Source of the DNA: Bacteroidota bacterium
Lineage (GTDB): Bacteria > Bacteroidota > Ignavibacteria > UBA10030 > UBA8401
Length of the DNA: 64,000 nucleotides
Reading direction: 5' to 3'
Assembly (NCBI GenBank): GCA_041658205.1
Contig: JBBAAO010000003.1
Span: 1-64,000 of the forward strand
Made by a program: the position numbers and the translations under genes. Under the pieces are notes generated by a model, which ran no database searches, had not been told where the DNA came from, and worked only from the letters and a program-made list of their open reading frames with translations. Below, piece by piece: positions 22,804-32,718 of this stretch (position 1 is its first letter; every line of letters starts with the position of its first letter).

Positions 22804-25112
22804 ACCGCCGCTGCTGCCATTGGTGTTTTGATTGGAAATTCGATGATGAATGCCGTTCCCCGCTGTGCGGAGATCGTCACTGATCCTTTTAACTGATCGG
22901 CAAGCGCATGGACAAGTTTCAGTCCCAGTGAAGCCGTGCGTGTCTTCCGTTTCAGCATCCCGATTCCATTATCCCGCACGGAAAGCCGTATCATTGCATT
23001 ATTTTTCTTTTTCACTTCTATCACAATCTCCCCGGACCGTTTTTTGGGAAAAGCATATTTCAATGCGTTCGACACCAATTCATTGATAATTAGCCCGCAC
23101 GGAATTGCAGCGTCTATATCAAGCACAATATTGGTGACCTTCACCGTAATGGAAACTGTTCCGGTCCCGGTAAGAAAGGACTTCTGTAGCGAAGCGACCA
23201 GCTGTTTAACGTACACCGAAAAATTGACACTGACAATATCGCGCGATTGATAGAGAATCTCATGTACCAGCGCCATCGATTTCACTCGATTCTGGCTTTC
23301 GCGAAACATCGGCAGTGATGCTTTATCACGTAAGGATGCTGACTGTAAATTAAGAAGACTTGAGATAACTTGCATGTTATTCTTCACTCGATGATGCACT
23401 TCTTTTAGCAGAATTTCTTTTTCCTGCAATGAACGTTTCAGCCTGTCTTCACTCACAATCCGTTCTGTGACATCGCGAAAATTTGCAACAAGCGCATTGA
23501 CACTGGGATTAGCAAACAGATTCGTCACCATTCCTTCAATATAGACCCACATTCCGTTCTTATGTTTGAACCGTCCCAGCAGATATTCGCTCCGTTCCGA
23601 TTCCAACACCAGTCGACCGAATTTAAATGCATACTTTTTTGTTTCAGAAGGATGCAAAAGATCAAAAATATTTTTACCAATCAGTTCATTCAGCGGGTAG
23701 CCAATAATCGATGAAGCGGAAACACCGGCAAATATAATATCGGCACGTTTGTCCATAAGAATGATCCCGTCGGCACTTTTCTCTATCAACATACGGAATC
23801 GTTCTTCGTTCTCCTTCAATTTTCCCATCGTCATATTGACCCGGGAAACATCCGCCATTGTTCCGAGCATTCTGAACGCCGTGGTATCCTGTTGATGTTG
23901 ATAGAGAAATTCGCCACGGTCAAGCACATCAAAATATACTCCACTCTTTTTCCGGAACCGATATTCCACATTATATTCTTGATGAAGTCGCATCGATTCT
24001 TTCAGCAGATGCTTTGCCATGGTACGGTCATCGGGATGGATCATCTCGGCCCATCGCTCAATATCAATCGTTTCAAATTCCTGTGGAGTATATTGTGTAA
24101 TGTCGAAGATGGCGCCGCTCCAAAGGATTGTTCCAGTCATAACGTCATAGTCATAGATCAATTGACCCGTCTGCTCCGTAATAATGCGATACGTTTCTTC
24201 GCTTTTTCGGACTGCTTGCTCTGCTGCCGCGCGTTCTTCAATTAATGCAGCTAATGCAAGCGAAGTAGTTCCGAGAACAAGAATAAAACTGTCAACTAAA
24301 AATATGCTGACGAAATAACTCTCCGCTGAAAATAGTCCCAAACCGGTCTGCGTGGAAAGTGTTGCGTTTAATGATATGATATACGTGGTAATTGCCGAAC
24401 CAATCATTCCAAACCGTATCGCGCCCCATATAGCAAAAGGAAAAAGTATGAAAGCAAAAGAATAATTAAGCTGTGTGGAAAAATATCTTCCGTGAAATAC
24501 CGACTGCGATCCGATAAAAACAATAAGGATCATGGCAAAAAATTCCATCACTTTTCTCTTCTCAATCGTTCCAAAACGGCGCATGATCAGAACGAACAAC
24601 AACGGCGCAACAACAATAAATCCGTCCATATTCCCCATCCACCACAGGAGAATGGTGCTGGCATAATGTTCGCGTACATCGAGATTAAAGAGAGTGGAGG
24701 CGGTAACGCTAAACACCGCGTTGAATAATGTGCTTATCACCCCGCCGAGAAGAATTACTTTTCCTACATCACGAAGTGTTCCAAGCGTTGCATTAAGCTT
24801 TGATCGTTTAAGAATGATGGATCCAAGAAATGCTTCCAGTGTTGAACCAACGGCAAGAAGAATTCCCACCGGAGTCGATTCAAACAGGAAGAGATAATTG
24901 ACAAGCACTCCTACAAAAATTGCCGGTAGAAATCGGGGGCCTAAAAAATACAAGATAACAATTGATAACCCTGCGGGAGACCAGATCTGCGGCACATTAA
25001 TCTGAACAAGAGAAAACATCAACCCTATTTTTGTGACGATCGCAACAACAACAGCACAGGCGGTTAATTGGACCGCATACGGAAGCCGTGTAAATGTTGT
25101 TGACCTGATCAT
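22800..25112 (-). CDS. MASE1-PAS-PAS sensor kinase of the HisKA_2 type
   Basis: The 770-residue product has an N-terminal MASE1-like membrane domain of about eight helices (residues 15-290). Two PAS domains follow (about 305-425 and 430-550). The kinase core carries the HisKA_2 phosphoacceptor motif LLKEVHHRVKNNMQVISSLL and an HATPase domain (IINELVSNALKYAFPKK, DNGIGM, TASLGLKLVHAL). HisKA_2 kinases often pair with stand-alone or N-terminal receivers, which fits the four-base ATGA overlap with the REC-headed hybrid kinase behind it. MASE1 domains are thought to sense unknown membrane or small-molecule signals. Confidence 0.92.
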   Translation of the reverse strand: MIRSTTFTRLPYAVQLTACAVVVAIVTKIGLMFSLVQINVPQIWSPAGLSIVILYFLGPRFLPAIFVGVLVNYLFLFESTPVGILLAVGSTLEAFLGSIILKRSKLNATLGTLRDVGKVILLGGVISTLFNAVFSVTASTLFNLDVREHYASTILLWWMGNMDGFIVVAPLLFVLIMRRFGTIEKRKVMEFFAMILIVFIGSQSVFHGRYFSTQLNYSFAFILFPFAIWGAIRFGMIGSAITTYIISLNATLSTQTGLGLFSAESYFVSIFLVDSFILVLGTTSLALAALIEERAAAEQAVRKSEETYRIITEQTGQLIYDYDVMTGTILWSGAIFDITQYTPQEFETIDIERWAEMIHPDDRTMAKHLLKESMRLHQEYNVEYRFRKKSGVYFDVLDRGEFLYQHQQDTTAFRMLGTMADVSRVNMTMGKLKENEERFRMLIEKSADGIILMDKRADIIFAGVSASSIIGYPLNELIGKNIFDLLHPSETKKYAFKFGRLVLESERSEYLLGRFKHKNGMWVYIEGMVTNLFANPSVNALVANFRDVTERIVSEDRLKRSLQEKEILLKEVHHRVKNNMQVISSLLNLQSASLRDKASLPMFRESQNRVKSMALVHEILYQSRDIVSVNFSVYVKQLVASLQKSFLTGTGTVSITVKVTNIVLDIDAAIPCGLIINELVSNALKYAFPKKRSGEIVIEVKKKNNAMIRLSVRDNGIGMLKRKTRTASLGLKLVHALADQLKGSVTISAQRGTAFIIEFPIKTPMAAAAV

Positions 25113-25374
25113 AGAGATGAAAGGTAGAGAGTGCCGGAATGAAAATCAACAAATCAGAATATTATCACTTCTTTTTCCCATTTTTTACGTTTATTTTTCT
25201 ATGGGATTTTTCGTCGGTGATACTCTCTTTTCGGTAATACCATCACGTATCACTACGATTATTCTATCCTTCATTGTGATACCCAAGAACAACATTAAAA
25301 TCCTTCTTTCATTGCAGGATTGAGTTGATTATATTCTTCCGATATTTTCTTTATTGTCTATTCACCATTTTCTT

Positions 25375-27846
25375 ATGACTACTGAACAAATTCCCCAATC
25401 TACGATCGGACGTTTTACCCTTGCTCTGCAACAATTTACCACGCTCAGCCTGGCTCTGTTTACCTTGGTTATTGTGCTCCGAGTATATGAAGTAATCGTT
25501 ATATCTTTAAAACATGCTGTTTCAATTCCTTTCATCGAAATCATCCCCCCGATGATCTCATCGGATATGATATTTTTTTTCACTCTATCGGGATTTTTAT
25601 CAATTTTTCTAGTTCCGCTCGCGGCATATGCACCAATAGCAGCGCGGTGGACATATTATCTGATGCTGGCGGCTGGGGGAATCATCCATTTTGGATTGAT
25701 ACAATATTTTACCGTAACACTTGTTCCTTTGGGGACGGACTTTTTTGGATATACGATGGATGATATACGATTCACTATAAAGACATCATCCGGAATCGGC
25801 ATTAAAACTTTTTTACCATACATTATTCTCGTCGCAATTATTTTGCTGCATCGTATTCTGAGCAAACGCATGCAGTTCGGGAAAATGTTCGCCGCTATGT
25901 TCACGGGTATTTCCCTTGTAATGTTGTTCCTTTCACCGTTCATGTTTCCCACCGTAAAAGATTTTTCATCTGATTTGGAATACAATCTTTCCGTTAACAA
26001 ATCTCACTATTTTGCGGTAAAAGCAGTGCAGTTCTTCACGGCGCCTTCCATCTCAACATCGAACATTGGCCAGGAATACCCCCTGGTGAAAATTTTTCCC
26101 TATCGTGATGTGCTGGGACCATTTTTGGAATCGACCCCGACCGTTCCGAATATTGTCGTGATTGTTGCGGAAGGATTAGGGCGTGATTTTGTGGGGGCGG
26201 GAGCACGCTACGGAGGATTTCTTCCATTTGTTGATTCATTGACGCGGCAAAGTTTGTATTGGGAAAACTTTCTCAGCACATCCGGCAGAACATTTGAAGT
26301 GCTCCCTTCATTATTCGGATCGCTTCCGTATGGAGATAAAGGATTTAACGAACTTGAATACAAAATGCCGCGCCATCTTTCCATGATCAGATTGTTAAAA
26401 CAAAATAATTACTACGTCAACTTCATGTACGGCGGAAATAAGAACTTCGATAAGAAGGATGTTTTCCTGGAACGGGAACAGACTGACCTGATTATGGACG
26501 AATCGAAATTCGGAGTTGAATATCACAAGGCAGCAGGTGACCAGAGCGGATTCACCTGGGGTTTTCCGGATTGGGATGTATTTCGCAAAGCAATCGAAAT
26601 ATTAAGCGATCAACGCCCCGGTCCGCGGTTGGATATTTATCTTACCATGAGTACGCATGAACCGTATATCCCGCCAAATCGCCCTCACTATTTGAAACGA
26701 TTTCAAGAAGTGCTCTCCCGAATGAAACTCACTCCGGAACAACGAAATGAGTTTTCAACGTATCGGGACCAGTTTGCCAGCTTGATCTATTTTGATGATG
26801 CGCTCCGATATTTAATCACGGAATATTCCAAGCGCCCTGATTTTAAGAACACGATTATATTCATCACCGGAGATCACAGAATTATTCCCATTCCTTCAGC
26901 AACAAAGATCGATCGATTCCACGTTCCTCTTATTGTCTTCTCCCCTCTCGTAAAAAAGTCGGTAACATTTTCCTCGGTCTCTTCGCATCTTGATGTTACG
27001 CCGAGTATTCTTGCATTTTTAAAATCTCGATATAACATTCGCATTCCGGAAAAAGCGCATTGGCTCGGCGATGGAATCGATACTGCCCAAACATTCAGAA
27101 ATATTCATTCCATGCCATTTATCCGGGTAAAAGAAGAGATCGCGGATTATTTGGACGGAACTTATTTCATTTCGGGCGAACAGCTGTTTGAATTAAAACC
27201 GAAAATGGATCTTGAGGAGATTCAGAACGATACAATCTATCAATCGGTGTTCGGTAAGCTTCAACGGTTTAAGCAGATCAATAAGTATGTTATCGATGAA
27301 AACAAACTCTACCCACAAATTCAGGAACTGATTGATGACGACATCACGCCGGATGATATGATTGCCTTCAAAAGGATCGATTCGCTCTCACTGGATCTGG
27401 ATAAGTTGTTTCTTCTCGCGCGAGAGAAAGCCTTTAATAAGGAAACAGATGAAGCCCGGCTGATCTGCCGACGCATTCTGGCAGCAGCACCAAACTTTCA
27501 CGATGCACGCACACTACTTGCGCGAACATTTGCGTGGAATAAGGATTACGAAACCGCGAAACGGTTATTGAACAATGTTCTGCTGCGCGATGAAACGTAC
27601 GTTGATGCCTATACAGCTCTGGCCGATGTACAACTTTGGAATGACAGCGCCGATGCGTCTCTGAGTATAGCTCAAAAAGGAATGGTTTTATATCCGAACA
27701 ACGAAGAGCTTCAGGTAAGGACGATTAAGGCGCTGCTGATATTGAACAGAATGCTGGAAGCAAAAACAGCATTAAAAAAATTATATCAGCTCAATCCGAA
27801 CAATGCTGAATATGAAACATTAAACAGAAGGATTACCGTGCGTTAA
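25375..27846 (+). CDS. LTA-synthase-like sulfatase-fold membrane protein with a TPR tail
   Basis: This is about 823 residues from the ATG at 25375; a TTG at 25354 is an alternative, and neither has a good ribosome binding site. Five hydrophobic segments occupy about residues 20-200. An alkaline-phosphatase/sulfatase-fold domain follows, with NIVVIVAEGLG near 257, a probable Thr nucleophile near 306 (SGRTFEVLPSLFGSLP) and ITGDHR near 500. This matches LTA synthase and phosphoethanolamine/phosphoglycerol transferases, which move a phospholipid head group onto an envelope acceptor. Residues about 670-823 form TPR-like repeats, unusual for this family. The next gene, 12 bp away, is flippase-like, so the pair may modify or export an envelope glycolipid. 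Confidence 0.82.
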   Translation: MTTEQIPQSTIGRFTLALQQFTTLSLALFTLVIVLRVYEVIVISLKHAVSIPFIEIIPPMISSDMIFFFTLSGFLSIFLVPLAAYAPIAARWTYYLMLAAGGIIHFGLIQYFTVTLVPLGTDFFGYTMDDIRFTIKTSSGIGIKTFLPYIILVAIILLHRILSKRMQFGKMFAAMFTGISLVMLFLSPFMFPTVKDFSSDLEYNLSVNKSHYFAVKAVQFFTAPSISTSNIGQEYPLVKIFPYRDVLGPFLESTPTVPNIVVIVAEGLGRDFVGAGARYGGFLPFVDSLTRQSLYWENFLSTSGRTFEVLPSLFGSLPYGDKGFNELEYKMPRHLSMIRLLKQNNYYVNFMYGGNKNFDKKDVFLEREQTDLIMDESKFGVEYHKAAGDQSGFTWGFPDWDVFRKAIEILSDQRPGPRLDIYLTMSTHEPYIPPNRPHYLKRFQEVLSRMKLTPEQRNEFSTYRDQFASLIYFDDALRYLITEYSKRPDFKNTIIFITGDHRIIPIPSATKIDRFHVPLIVFSPLVKKSVTFSSVSSHLDVTPSILAFLKSRYNIRIPEKAHWLGDGIDTAQTFRNIHSMPFIRVKEEIADYLDGTYFISGEQLFELKPKMDLEEIQNDTIYQSVFGKLQRFKQINKYVIDENKLYPQIQELIDDDITPDDMIAFKRIDSLSLDLDKLFLLAREKAFNKETDEARLICRRILAAAPNFHDARTLLARTFAWNKDYETAKRLLNNVLLRDETYVDAYTALADVQLWNDSADASLSIAQKGMVLYPNNEELQVRTIKALLILNRMLEAKTALKKLYQLNPNNAEYETLNRRITVR

Positions 27847-27858
27847 CGGCACTCTTCC

Positions 27859-28869
27859 GTGAAAAAGGGATCATTCTATATTCGTATCGCCGTCAGCTTA
27901 CTGCTGACGCTCCTCTTTATTTGGATCGCCTTTCGCGAAAAAGATCTGGGCGAACTGACCAACACGATGCTTCGGCAACCTCTCATATGGTTCGTCGGAC
28001 TCTTCGCCCTGCACACCTTCAGCCATTTGCTTCGCGCCATCCGATGGAAGATTCTCATTGAACCGGTAAAAAAAGATATCTCTCTCCATGCGGCATTTTC
28101 ATCGTTAATGATCGGTTTTATGATCAACGGAATTCTACCCCGTGCAGGAGAACTTGTACGTTCCTATGTATTGGGAAAAAAAGAACACATTCCGACAAGT
28201 GCGTTACTCAGCACGGTCATTTTAGAACGTCTGCTGGACTTTATCAGCTTTGCTACCGTACTCCTAACGGTTGTGATTCTTAACGTTGAGTCGATTATGT
28301 TATGGTTTCCATTTTTATCAGGTACAGAATGGGTTTTATACATTATCGCTTCCTTCCTGTTTATTCTGTTTATCACTCTTTTCCTTACATCTGGAATTGT
28401 TTTTTCGTTTGTTAAAAAAATATCGGCGCTTGCCCCTTCCGCATCCAGAAAAAAGATCGACGGAATAATGGATTCATTCATACATGGTTTTCAGGCAAGC
28501 ACGGAGCAGAAGAATTATGGCATCATTGCGCTGCTGACGTTTTCCATCTGGTTCACCTATATCGTCCTCTTGTATCTTCCCTTCAGATTGTTTGGTATGA
28601 CTGATTTGACGATGCTCTCTGCTGCAACACTGCAAATTTCTTCCGGAATTGCTTCGGCCATGCCCACACCAAACGGGATTGGCAGTTACCATTCCTTCAT
28701 CGCCATAACTCTTGAGCAGGTATTTCATATAAATGAAAGCACTGCTCTTGCATACGTCGTCTATACCCACGCAATTTTATATCTTTGTCCATTGCTGATC
28801 GGATCGGGATATTTGTTGAAAGAGAATATCCGGTTTAGCGAATTGATGAAGGCAAATCGGGAAGAGTAA
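27859..28869 (+). CDS. Lysylphosphatidylglycerol synthase TM-region/flippase-like membrane protein
   Basis: The 336-residue integral membrane protein has about eight hydrophobic helices and the family landmarks HLLRAIRWKIL, GFMINGILPRAGELVRSYVLG (split here by the loop) and PTPNGIGSYHSF. The family (UPF0104/YbhN, the membrane part of MprF) includes lipid flippases and partners of glycosyltransferases. The start is GTG at 27859, 12 bp behind the sulfatase-fold gene, so they form an operon. The soluble aminoacyl-transferase domain of MprF is absent. Confidence 0.85.
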   Translation: MKKGSFYIRIAVSLLLTLLFIWIAFREKDLGELTNTMLRQPLIWFVGLFALHTFSHLLRAIRWKILIEPVKKDISLHAAFSSLMIGFMINGILPRAGELVRSYVLGKKEHIPTSALLSTVILERLLDFISFATVLLTVVILNVESIMLWFPFLSGTEWVLYIIASFLFILFITLFLTSGIVFSFVKKISALAPSASRKKIDGIMDSFIHGFQASTEQKNYGIIALLTFSIWFTYIVLLYLPFRLFGMTDLTMLSAATLQISSGIASAMPTPNGIGSYHSFIAITLEQVFHINESTALAYVVYTHAILYLCPLLIGSGYLLKENIRFSELMKANREE

Positions 28870-29134
28870 AAACTCTTTCTGCGGCAATTCCGTCATTTAA
28901 TTTTTATCTGCTCGGTACCTTCTCAAATTTTTCCAAAATCATTCAATAAAAAGCGCAAGATATTTTTATCCGAAAACCAAAATAACTTCCTCGTTTTTCT
29001 CCTTGCTTCATGAGAGTTTTCTCGCAAGACTGGTGTATACCAACTGACTGCAAGTCATTCTCGAGAGTGTGTAAAAATTCCTCTTCACCACGAATACTGA
29101 ATATTTCTACACAACCTCTCTTTGGATTATCACT

Positions 29135-29809
29135 ATGGGCATCATAGAGCGTAAGGAACGGGAAAAAGAGAGCCGCAAAGAATCGATCATAGACGCCGCA
29201 CAAAAAGTCTTCTTCGAAAAAGGACTTCTCCTCTCAACTATGGACGAGATCGCTGAAACAGCTGAACTTGCCAAAGGAACTCTCTATCTATACTATCACA
29301 GTAAGGAAGACCTCTATCTCGCCGTCATGATGCGCGGATTGAAGATTATGCATGAAATGTTCCTTCAGGTCGTCAATCAGAAACGTTCTGTTGTGCAAAC
29401 AATGATGGAACTTGCTGATACCTATACGCTTTTCTACGAGCAAAACAAGAATTATTTCCGCATGCTTCACTTCTTTAACACGCCTCAATTCCACAAGCAA
29501 GTGTCAGCGGAAATGATGCGATCGTGTGATGAATTTAATCAAACGCTATGGTCTATGGTCACTGAGATTATTACCCAGGGAATGGCGGAACATAAATTTC
29601 GTACGGATCTTAATCCTATGGAGATTGTCATGATTCTCTGGTCCAATGCTTCAACGCTGCTGATGCGGATCGACAATCAGCATGAGATGTTCAAAGAAAA
29701 GTTGAATATTGATCTCAATAATACCTTACGAATATCGAATATCTTATTTATTGAATCTGTGCTTACCGAAAAAGGTAAACTTGATTTAAAAGCTTTAGTG
29801 AATTATTAA
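29135..29809 (+). CDS. TetR-family repressor of the RND efflux operon
   Basis: The 224-residue product has an N-terminal helix-turn-helix at about residues 20-65 (TMDEIAETAELAKGTLYLYY) typical of TetR regulators, followed by an all-helical ligand-binding part. It is the first gene of a set that continues ten bases later with a TolC-like channel, then adaptor and pump. By analogy with AcrR-type systems it most likely represses this operon and is released by a pump substrate. The 265 bp upstream (28870-29134) hold no gene and would contain its promoter and operator; no clear palindrome was seen. Confidence 0.9.
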   Translation: MGIIERKEREKESRKESIIDAAQKVFFEKGLLLSTMDEIAETAELAKGTLYLYYHSKEDLYLAVMMRGLKIMHEMFLQVVNQKRSVVQTMMELADTYTLFYEQNKNYFRMLHFFNTPQFHKQVSAEMMRSCDEFNQTLWSMVTEIITQGMAEHKFRTDLNPMEIVMILWSNASTLLMRIDNQHEMFKEKLNIDLNNTLRISNILFIESVLTEKGKLDLKALVNY

Positions 29810-29819
29810 CGAGGAACAG

Positions 29820-31235
29820 ATGAAACATTTTATCATCACGGTTGTGGTTTTGCTCGCGCTCCTCTCCGGGATAACTCCGGCGCAAAATGCAGACACAATA
29901 CAATATTTTCTTTCCATTGATGCCGCCGTACGAACAGCCATTCACCACAATCCGGAACTGGAATCCGCCCGACTGGAAGTAAAACGATCCGACGCGCGTG
30001 TGATGGAAGCGTGGGGTTATACAATGCCCTCGGTCGATATCAGCGGAACATTCAATCACGTTGTTACAAAACCAAAAAGTTATTTTCCGGATGCAATCTA
30101 CTATCCGTTGGTGAAATTGATGGACTCAACAGCAAAAGTACCGAAGCCAACCGGACAATTAATTGAACTTCCATTCTCTATGTCACCCTCCAATTCGGCC
30201 AATGCGGCATTGAATGTACGGCAGATATTGTTTAACGGATCGGTCTTTATCGGCGTCGGCGCCGCTAATATCTATTCCAAATTGGCACGCGATATTTATA
30301 TGCAGAAAAAAGTGGAAATGGTGGCAAAAGTGCGGAAAGCATATTACACTGCGCTTCTTGCACACGAAGCATTGTTAATGATGCAATCGAATCTGAAAAA
30401 TGCCGAAGATAATTTTAAGAATGTACAATTGCTGCGTTCGCAGGGAATCGTGTCTGAGTATGACGAACTCCGCGCAACCGTTGGCATGGAAAATCTTCGT
30501 CCCGCTGTAATACAAAGCGAGACAAACTTTAATCTTGCCGTGGACAATCTTCGCAACATTATGGGTGTTGCAGATTCTGTGACGATCGTTCCATCGGATT
30601 ATCTTGTCTTTCAGGATGTTGACGAAGGAATACTCAGCGCTGCAAATCAAACCGTTCTTGAATCGAACCTCAACCTGAATATTATCAAACATCAGATTGA
30701 ACTCAATGGAGCTTCGGTCAATGCGGAACGGGCAACCTTCCTTCCTACCATTGCCGCGTACGGTTCCTACTCTTATACGGCAATTAAAGATGATTATAGA
30801 ATTTCAACGAATGATTTCTACAAAATGTCGCAGGTCGGTTTGACCTTTTCCCTCAACCTTTTTCAAGGTCTTCAAACCTCTTCCCGCATAGAACAGGCAC
30901 AACTTGAAAAACAAAAGACCGAGGAACAAAAAAGTAGTTTGGAACGAAATCTGCAAATGGGAGTCCGTTCGATCATCGGAAATTTGCGGCAAGCCCGAAA
31001 ACGCGTTGACGCTCAGCAAAAGACGGTGGAAACGGCAGAACGCGGATATAAAATTGTCACCGCACGATTTCTTTCGAATGCGGCAACACAATTGGAGGTA
31101 AACGACGGCCAACTTGCACTCTCACAAGCAAAAGTGAATCGAATGCAGGCAATTTATGATTATCTCGTCGCGGCCAGTGAACTCGATTCTATGCTGGGAC
31201 GATTGCCGGAGTATGCACAAGAGAATGAAGAATAA
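29820..31235 (+). CDS. TolC-family outer-membrane efflux channel
   Basis: The 471-residue product has a signal peptide (residues 1-21, cleaved after TPAQ). Two internally similar halves of long coiled helices and barrel strands follow, as in TolC/OprM (SIDAAVRTAIHHNPELESARLEV near the N-terminus, a second helical hairpin around 370-450). It provides the outer-membrane exit duct of the tripartite RND pump encoded downstream. A GAGGAAC ribosome binding site precedes the ATG. Confidence 0.93.
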   Translation: MKHFIITVVVLLALLSGITPAQNADTIQYFLSIDAAVRTAIHHNPELESARLEVKRSDARVMEAWGYTMPSVDISGTFNHVVTKPKSYFPDAIYYPLVKLMDSTAKVPKPTGQLIELPFSMSPSNSANAALNVRQILFNGSVFIGVGAANIYSKLARDIYMQKKVEMVAKVRKAYYTALLAHEALLMMQSNLKNAEDNFKNVQLLRSQGIVSEYDELRATVGMENLRPAVIQSETNFNLAVDNLRNIMGVADSVTIVPSDYLVFQDVDEGILSAANQTVLESNLNLNIIKHQIELNGASVNAERATFLPTIAAYGSYSYTAIKDDYRISTNDFYKMSQVGLTFSLNLFQGLQTSSRIEQAQLEKQKTEEQKSSLERNLQMGVRSIIGNLRQARKRVDAQQKTVETAERGYKIVTARFLSNAATQLEVNDGQLALSQAKVNRMQAIYDYLVAASELDSMLGRLPEYAQENEE

Positions 31236-31541
31236 ATATTTAAAAATAGTAACTACTCGGCGATGAAATAAAACAATATAAAATCCTTGTCATTTCCCGA
31301 AGGGATGGCCTAGCCACTGAACGAGTTCCGCAGTTTTGTTGCGGAACGCAGTGAAGTCCCGCTTTTCGGATTCCGCTCAGAGCGGGATTCAAAAAGCGGA
31401 AAATCTGGTTTGTGCACTCGAACTCTCATGTGTAGTTTTTTCAGATTCTTCGCTACGCTCAGAATGACAGGTAATTTATGATTTACCCAAATAATAGCTG
31501 AGCAGTTACGAATAATATTATATAGACAAAAGGAATGAAAC
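31236..31541. repeat. Intergenic region with an interspersed repeat
   Basis: These 306 bp between the channel and adaptor genes contain a repeat with TTCCGCAGTTTTGTTGCGGAA as a hairpin, then CCCGCTTTTCGGATTCCGCT with AGCGGGATTCAAAAAGCGG. They end with TCAGATTCTTCGCTACGCTC and AGAATGACAGG, the same core as the repeats at 9.1 and 18.3 kb. It appears inserted within the efflux operon. Confidence 0.65.
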
Positions 31542-32588
31542 ATGAAAACAATACAATCACACCTTGCCGCTATCTTCATCGTCGCAAGTATGTTGATGCT
31601 CTCATCATGTAAAAAAAATGAGACGGCAACCATAGAACACAAAGCGCAACCGATCAACGTAACGGTGGAGAAAATACAACCTTCCCCAATGGTTGATGGA
31701 ATCCAAGTCGCTGGTACAGTGAAAGCGTTCGAAGATGTTATGATGAGTCCCGAAGAAGGTGGCATCGTAAAAGAATGGAAGAAGAAAAAAGGAGATACGG
31801 TCAGAAAAGGGGACATCCTTGTCATCTTGAAAGATGAAGTGATTAAAGCAAGCTATGAAGCTGCCGATGCTCAATATAAAATGGCACAGTTGAATGTCGA
31901 AAAACAGCAATCCGTGTACGATCAGCAAGGGATTAGTGAACTGCAATACAAAAACATGATGTATGGACGTGACGCCGCAAAAGCAAATGCCGATCTGATG
32001 AAAGCACGCTGGGAACGGACTCAGCTTCGCAGTCCCATCAACGGTGTTGTGGATAATACAATGCCGAATGTTGGTGAAATGGCAGCACCCGGAATACCGA
32101 TTGCACGTGTCGTTAACACATCCACAATTAAAGTACAGGCAGATATTCCCGAATTATATTCGGGTTCCATTAATATTGGAACTTCGGTATCAGTGACATT
32201 CGATGCCGTGCCGGATGTAACGTTGAACGGGAAAGTTACATTTGTCGGCTCTACCGTATCAGCCGCAAATCGAACAATGCTTATTGAAGTCCTGCTGCCG
32301 AATCCGAACGGGAAAATAAAACCGGAAATGGTTGCCAAACTAACGCTTATTCGGCGAAAACGAAGCGATGCAATTCTTGTGAGCGAGAATCTCATTCAAC
32401 TTGTTGATCGTGACCGATACATTGTGTACGTGGAGAGCAAAGGAACAGCGCAAGAACGACGAGTAACGATCGGCGGCCGACAAGGAAATTTGGTTGAAGT
32501 GGTCAACGGATTGAAAGCGGGCGAATTGTTAATTGTTTCCGGTAACCAAAAATTGGTGAATGGTTCACCGGTTGTGATAACACAGTAG
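31542..32588 (+). CDS. RND efflux periplasmic adaptor (membrane fusion protein), lipoprotein
   Basis: The 348-residue product has a lipoprotein signal ending in LSSC (Cys about 24). It shows the adaptor layout of biotinyl-lipoyl halves around a short coiled hairpin (GGIVKEWKKKKGDTVRKGD; RSPINGVVDNTMPNVGE) and a beta-barrel part (LYSGSINIGTSVSVTF). A membrane-proximal C-terminal domain follows. It bridges the inner-membrane pump and the TolC-like channel. The ATG follows AAAGGAATG. Confidence 0.92.
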   Translation: MKTIQSHLAAIFIVASMLMLSSCKKNETATIEHKAQPINVTVEKIQPSPMVDGIQVAGTVKAFEDVMMSPEEGGIVKEWKKKKGDTVRKGDILVILKDEVIKASYEAADAQYKMAQLNVEKQQSVYDQQGISELQYKNMMYGRDAAKANADLMKARWERTQLRSPINGVVDNTMPNVGEMAAPGIPIARVVNTSTIKVQADIPELYSGSINIGTSVSVTFDAVPDVTLNGKVTFVGSTVSAANRTMLIEVLLPNPNGKIKPEMVAKLTLIRRKRSDAILVSENLIQLVDRDRYIVYVESKGTAQERRVTIGGRQGNLVEVVNGLKAGELLIVSGNQKLVNGSPVVITQ

Positions 32589-32718
32589 TCAGTAAAAACA
32601 AAAAAATAGTAAGTCATGCTGAACACTTGTCCCCTCTTTTTTTGGTGGAAGTCCCCATTGTTTTCAAATTCAGGACAAGTCGAAGCATAATCGTTGATCG
32701 TCTCAGGAGACTTGAAAA

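Noticed and set aside
18455..24897. Numerous + strand frames over the two kinase genes
   Set aside because: They are antisense to clearly assigned kinase domains and have low-complexity composition.
9118..31541. Insertion sequence as the source of the dispersed repeats
   Set aside because: No transposase gene or target-site duplication is visible near any copy in this window.
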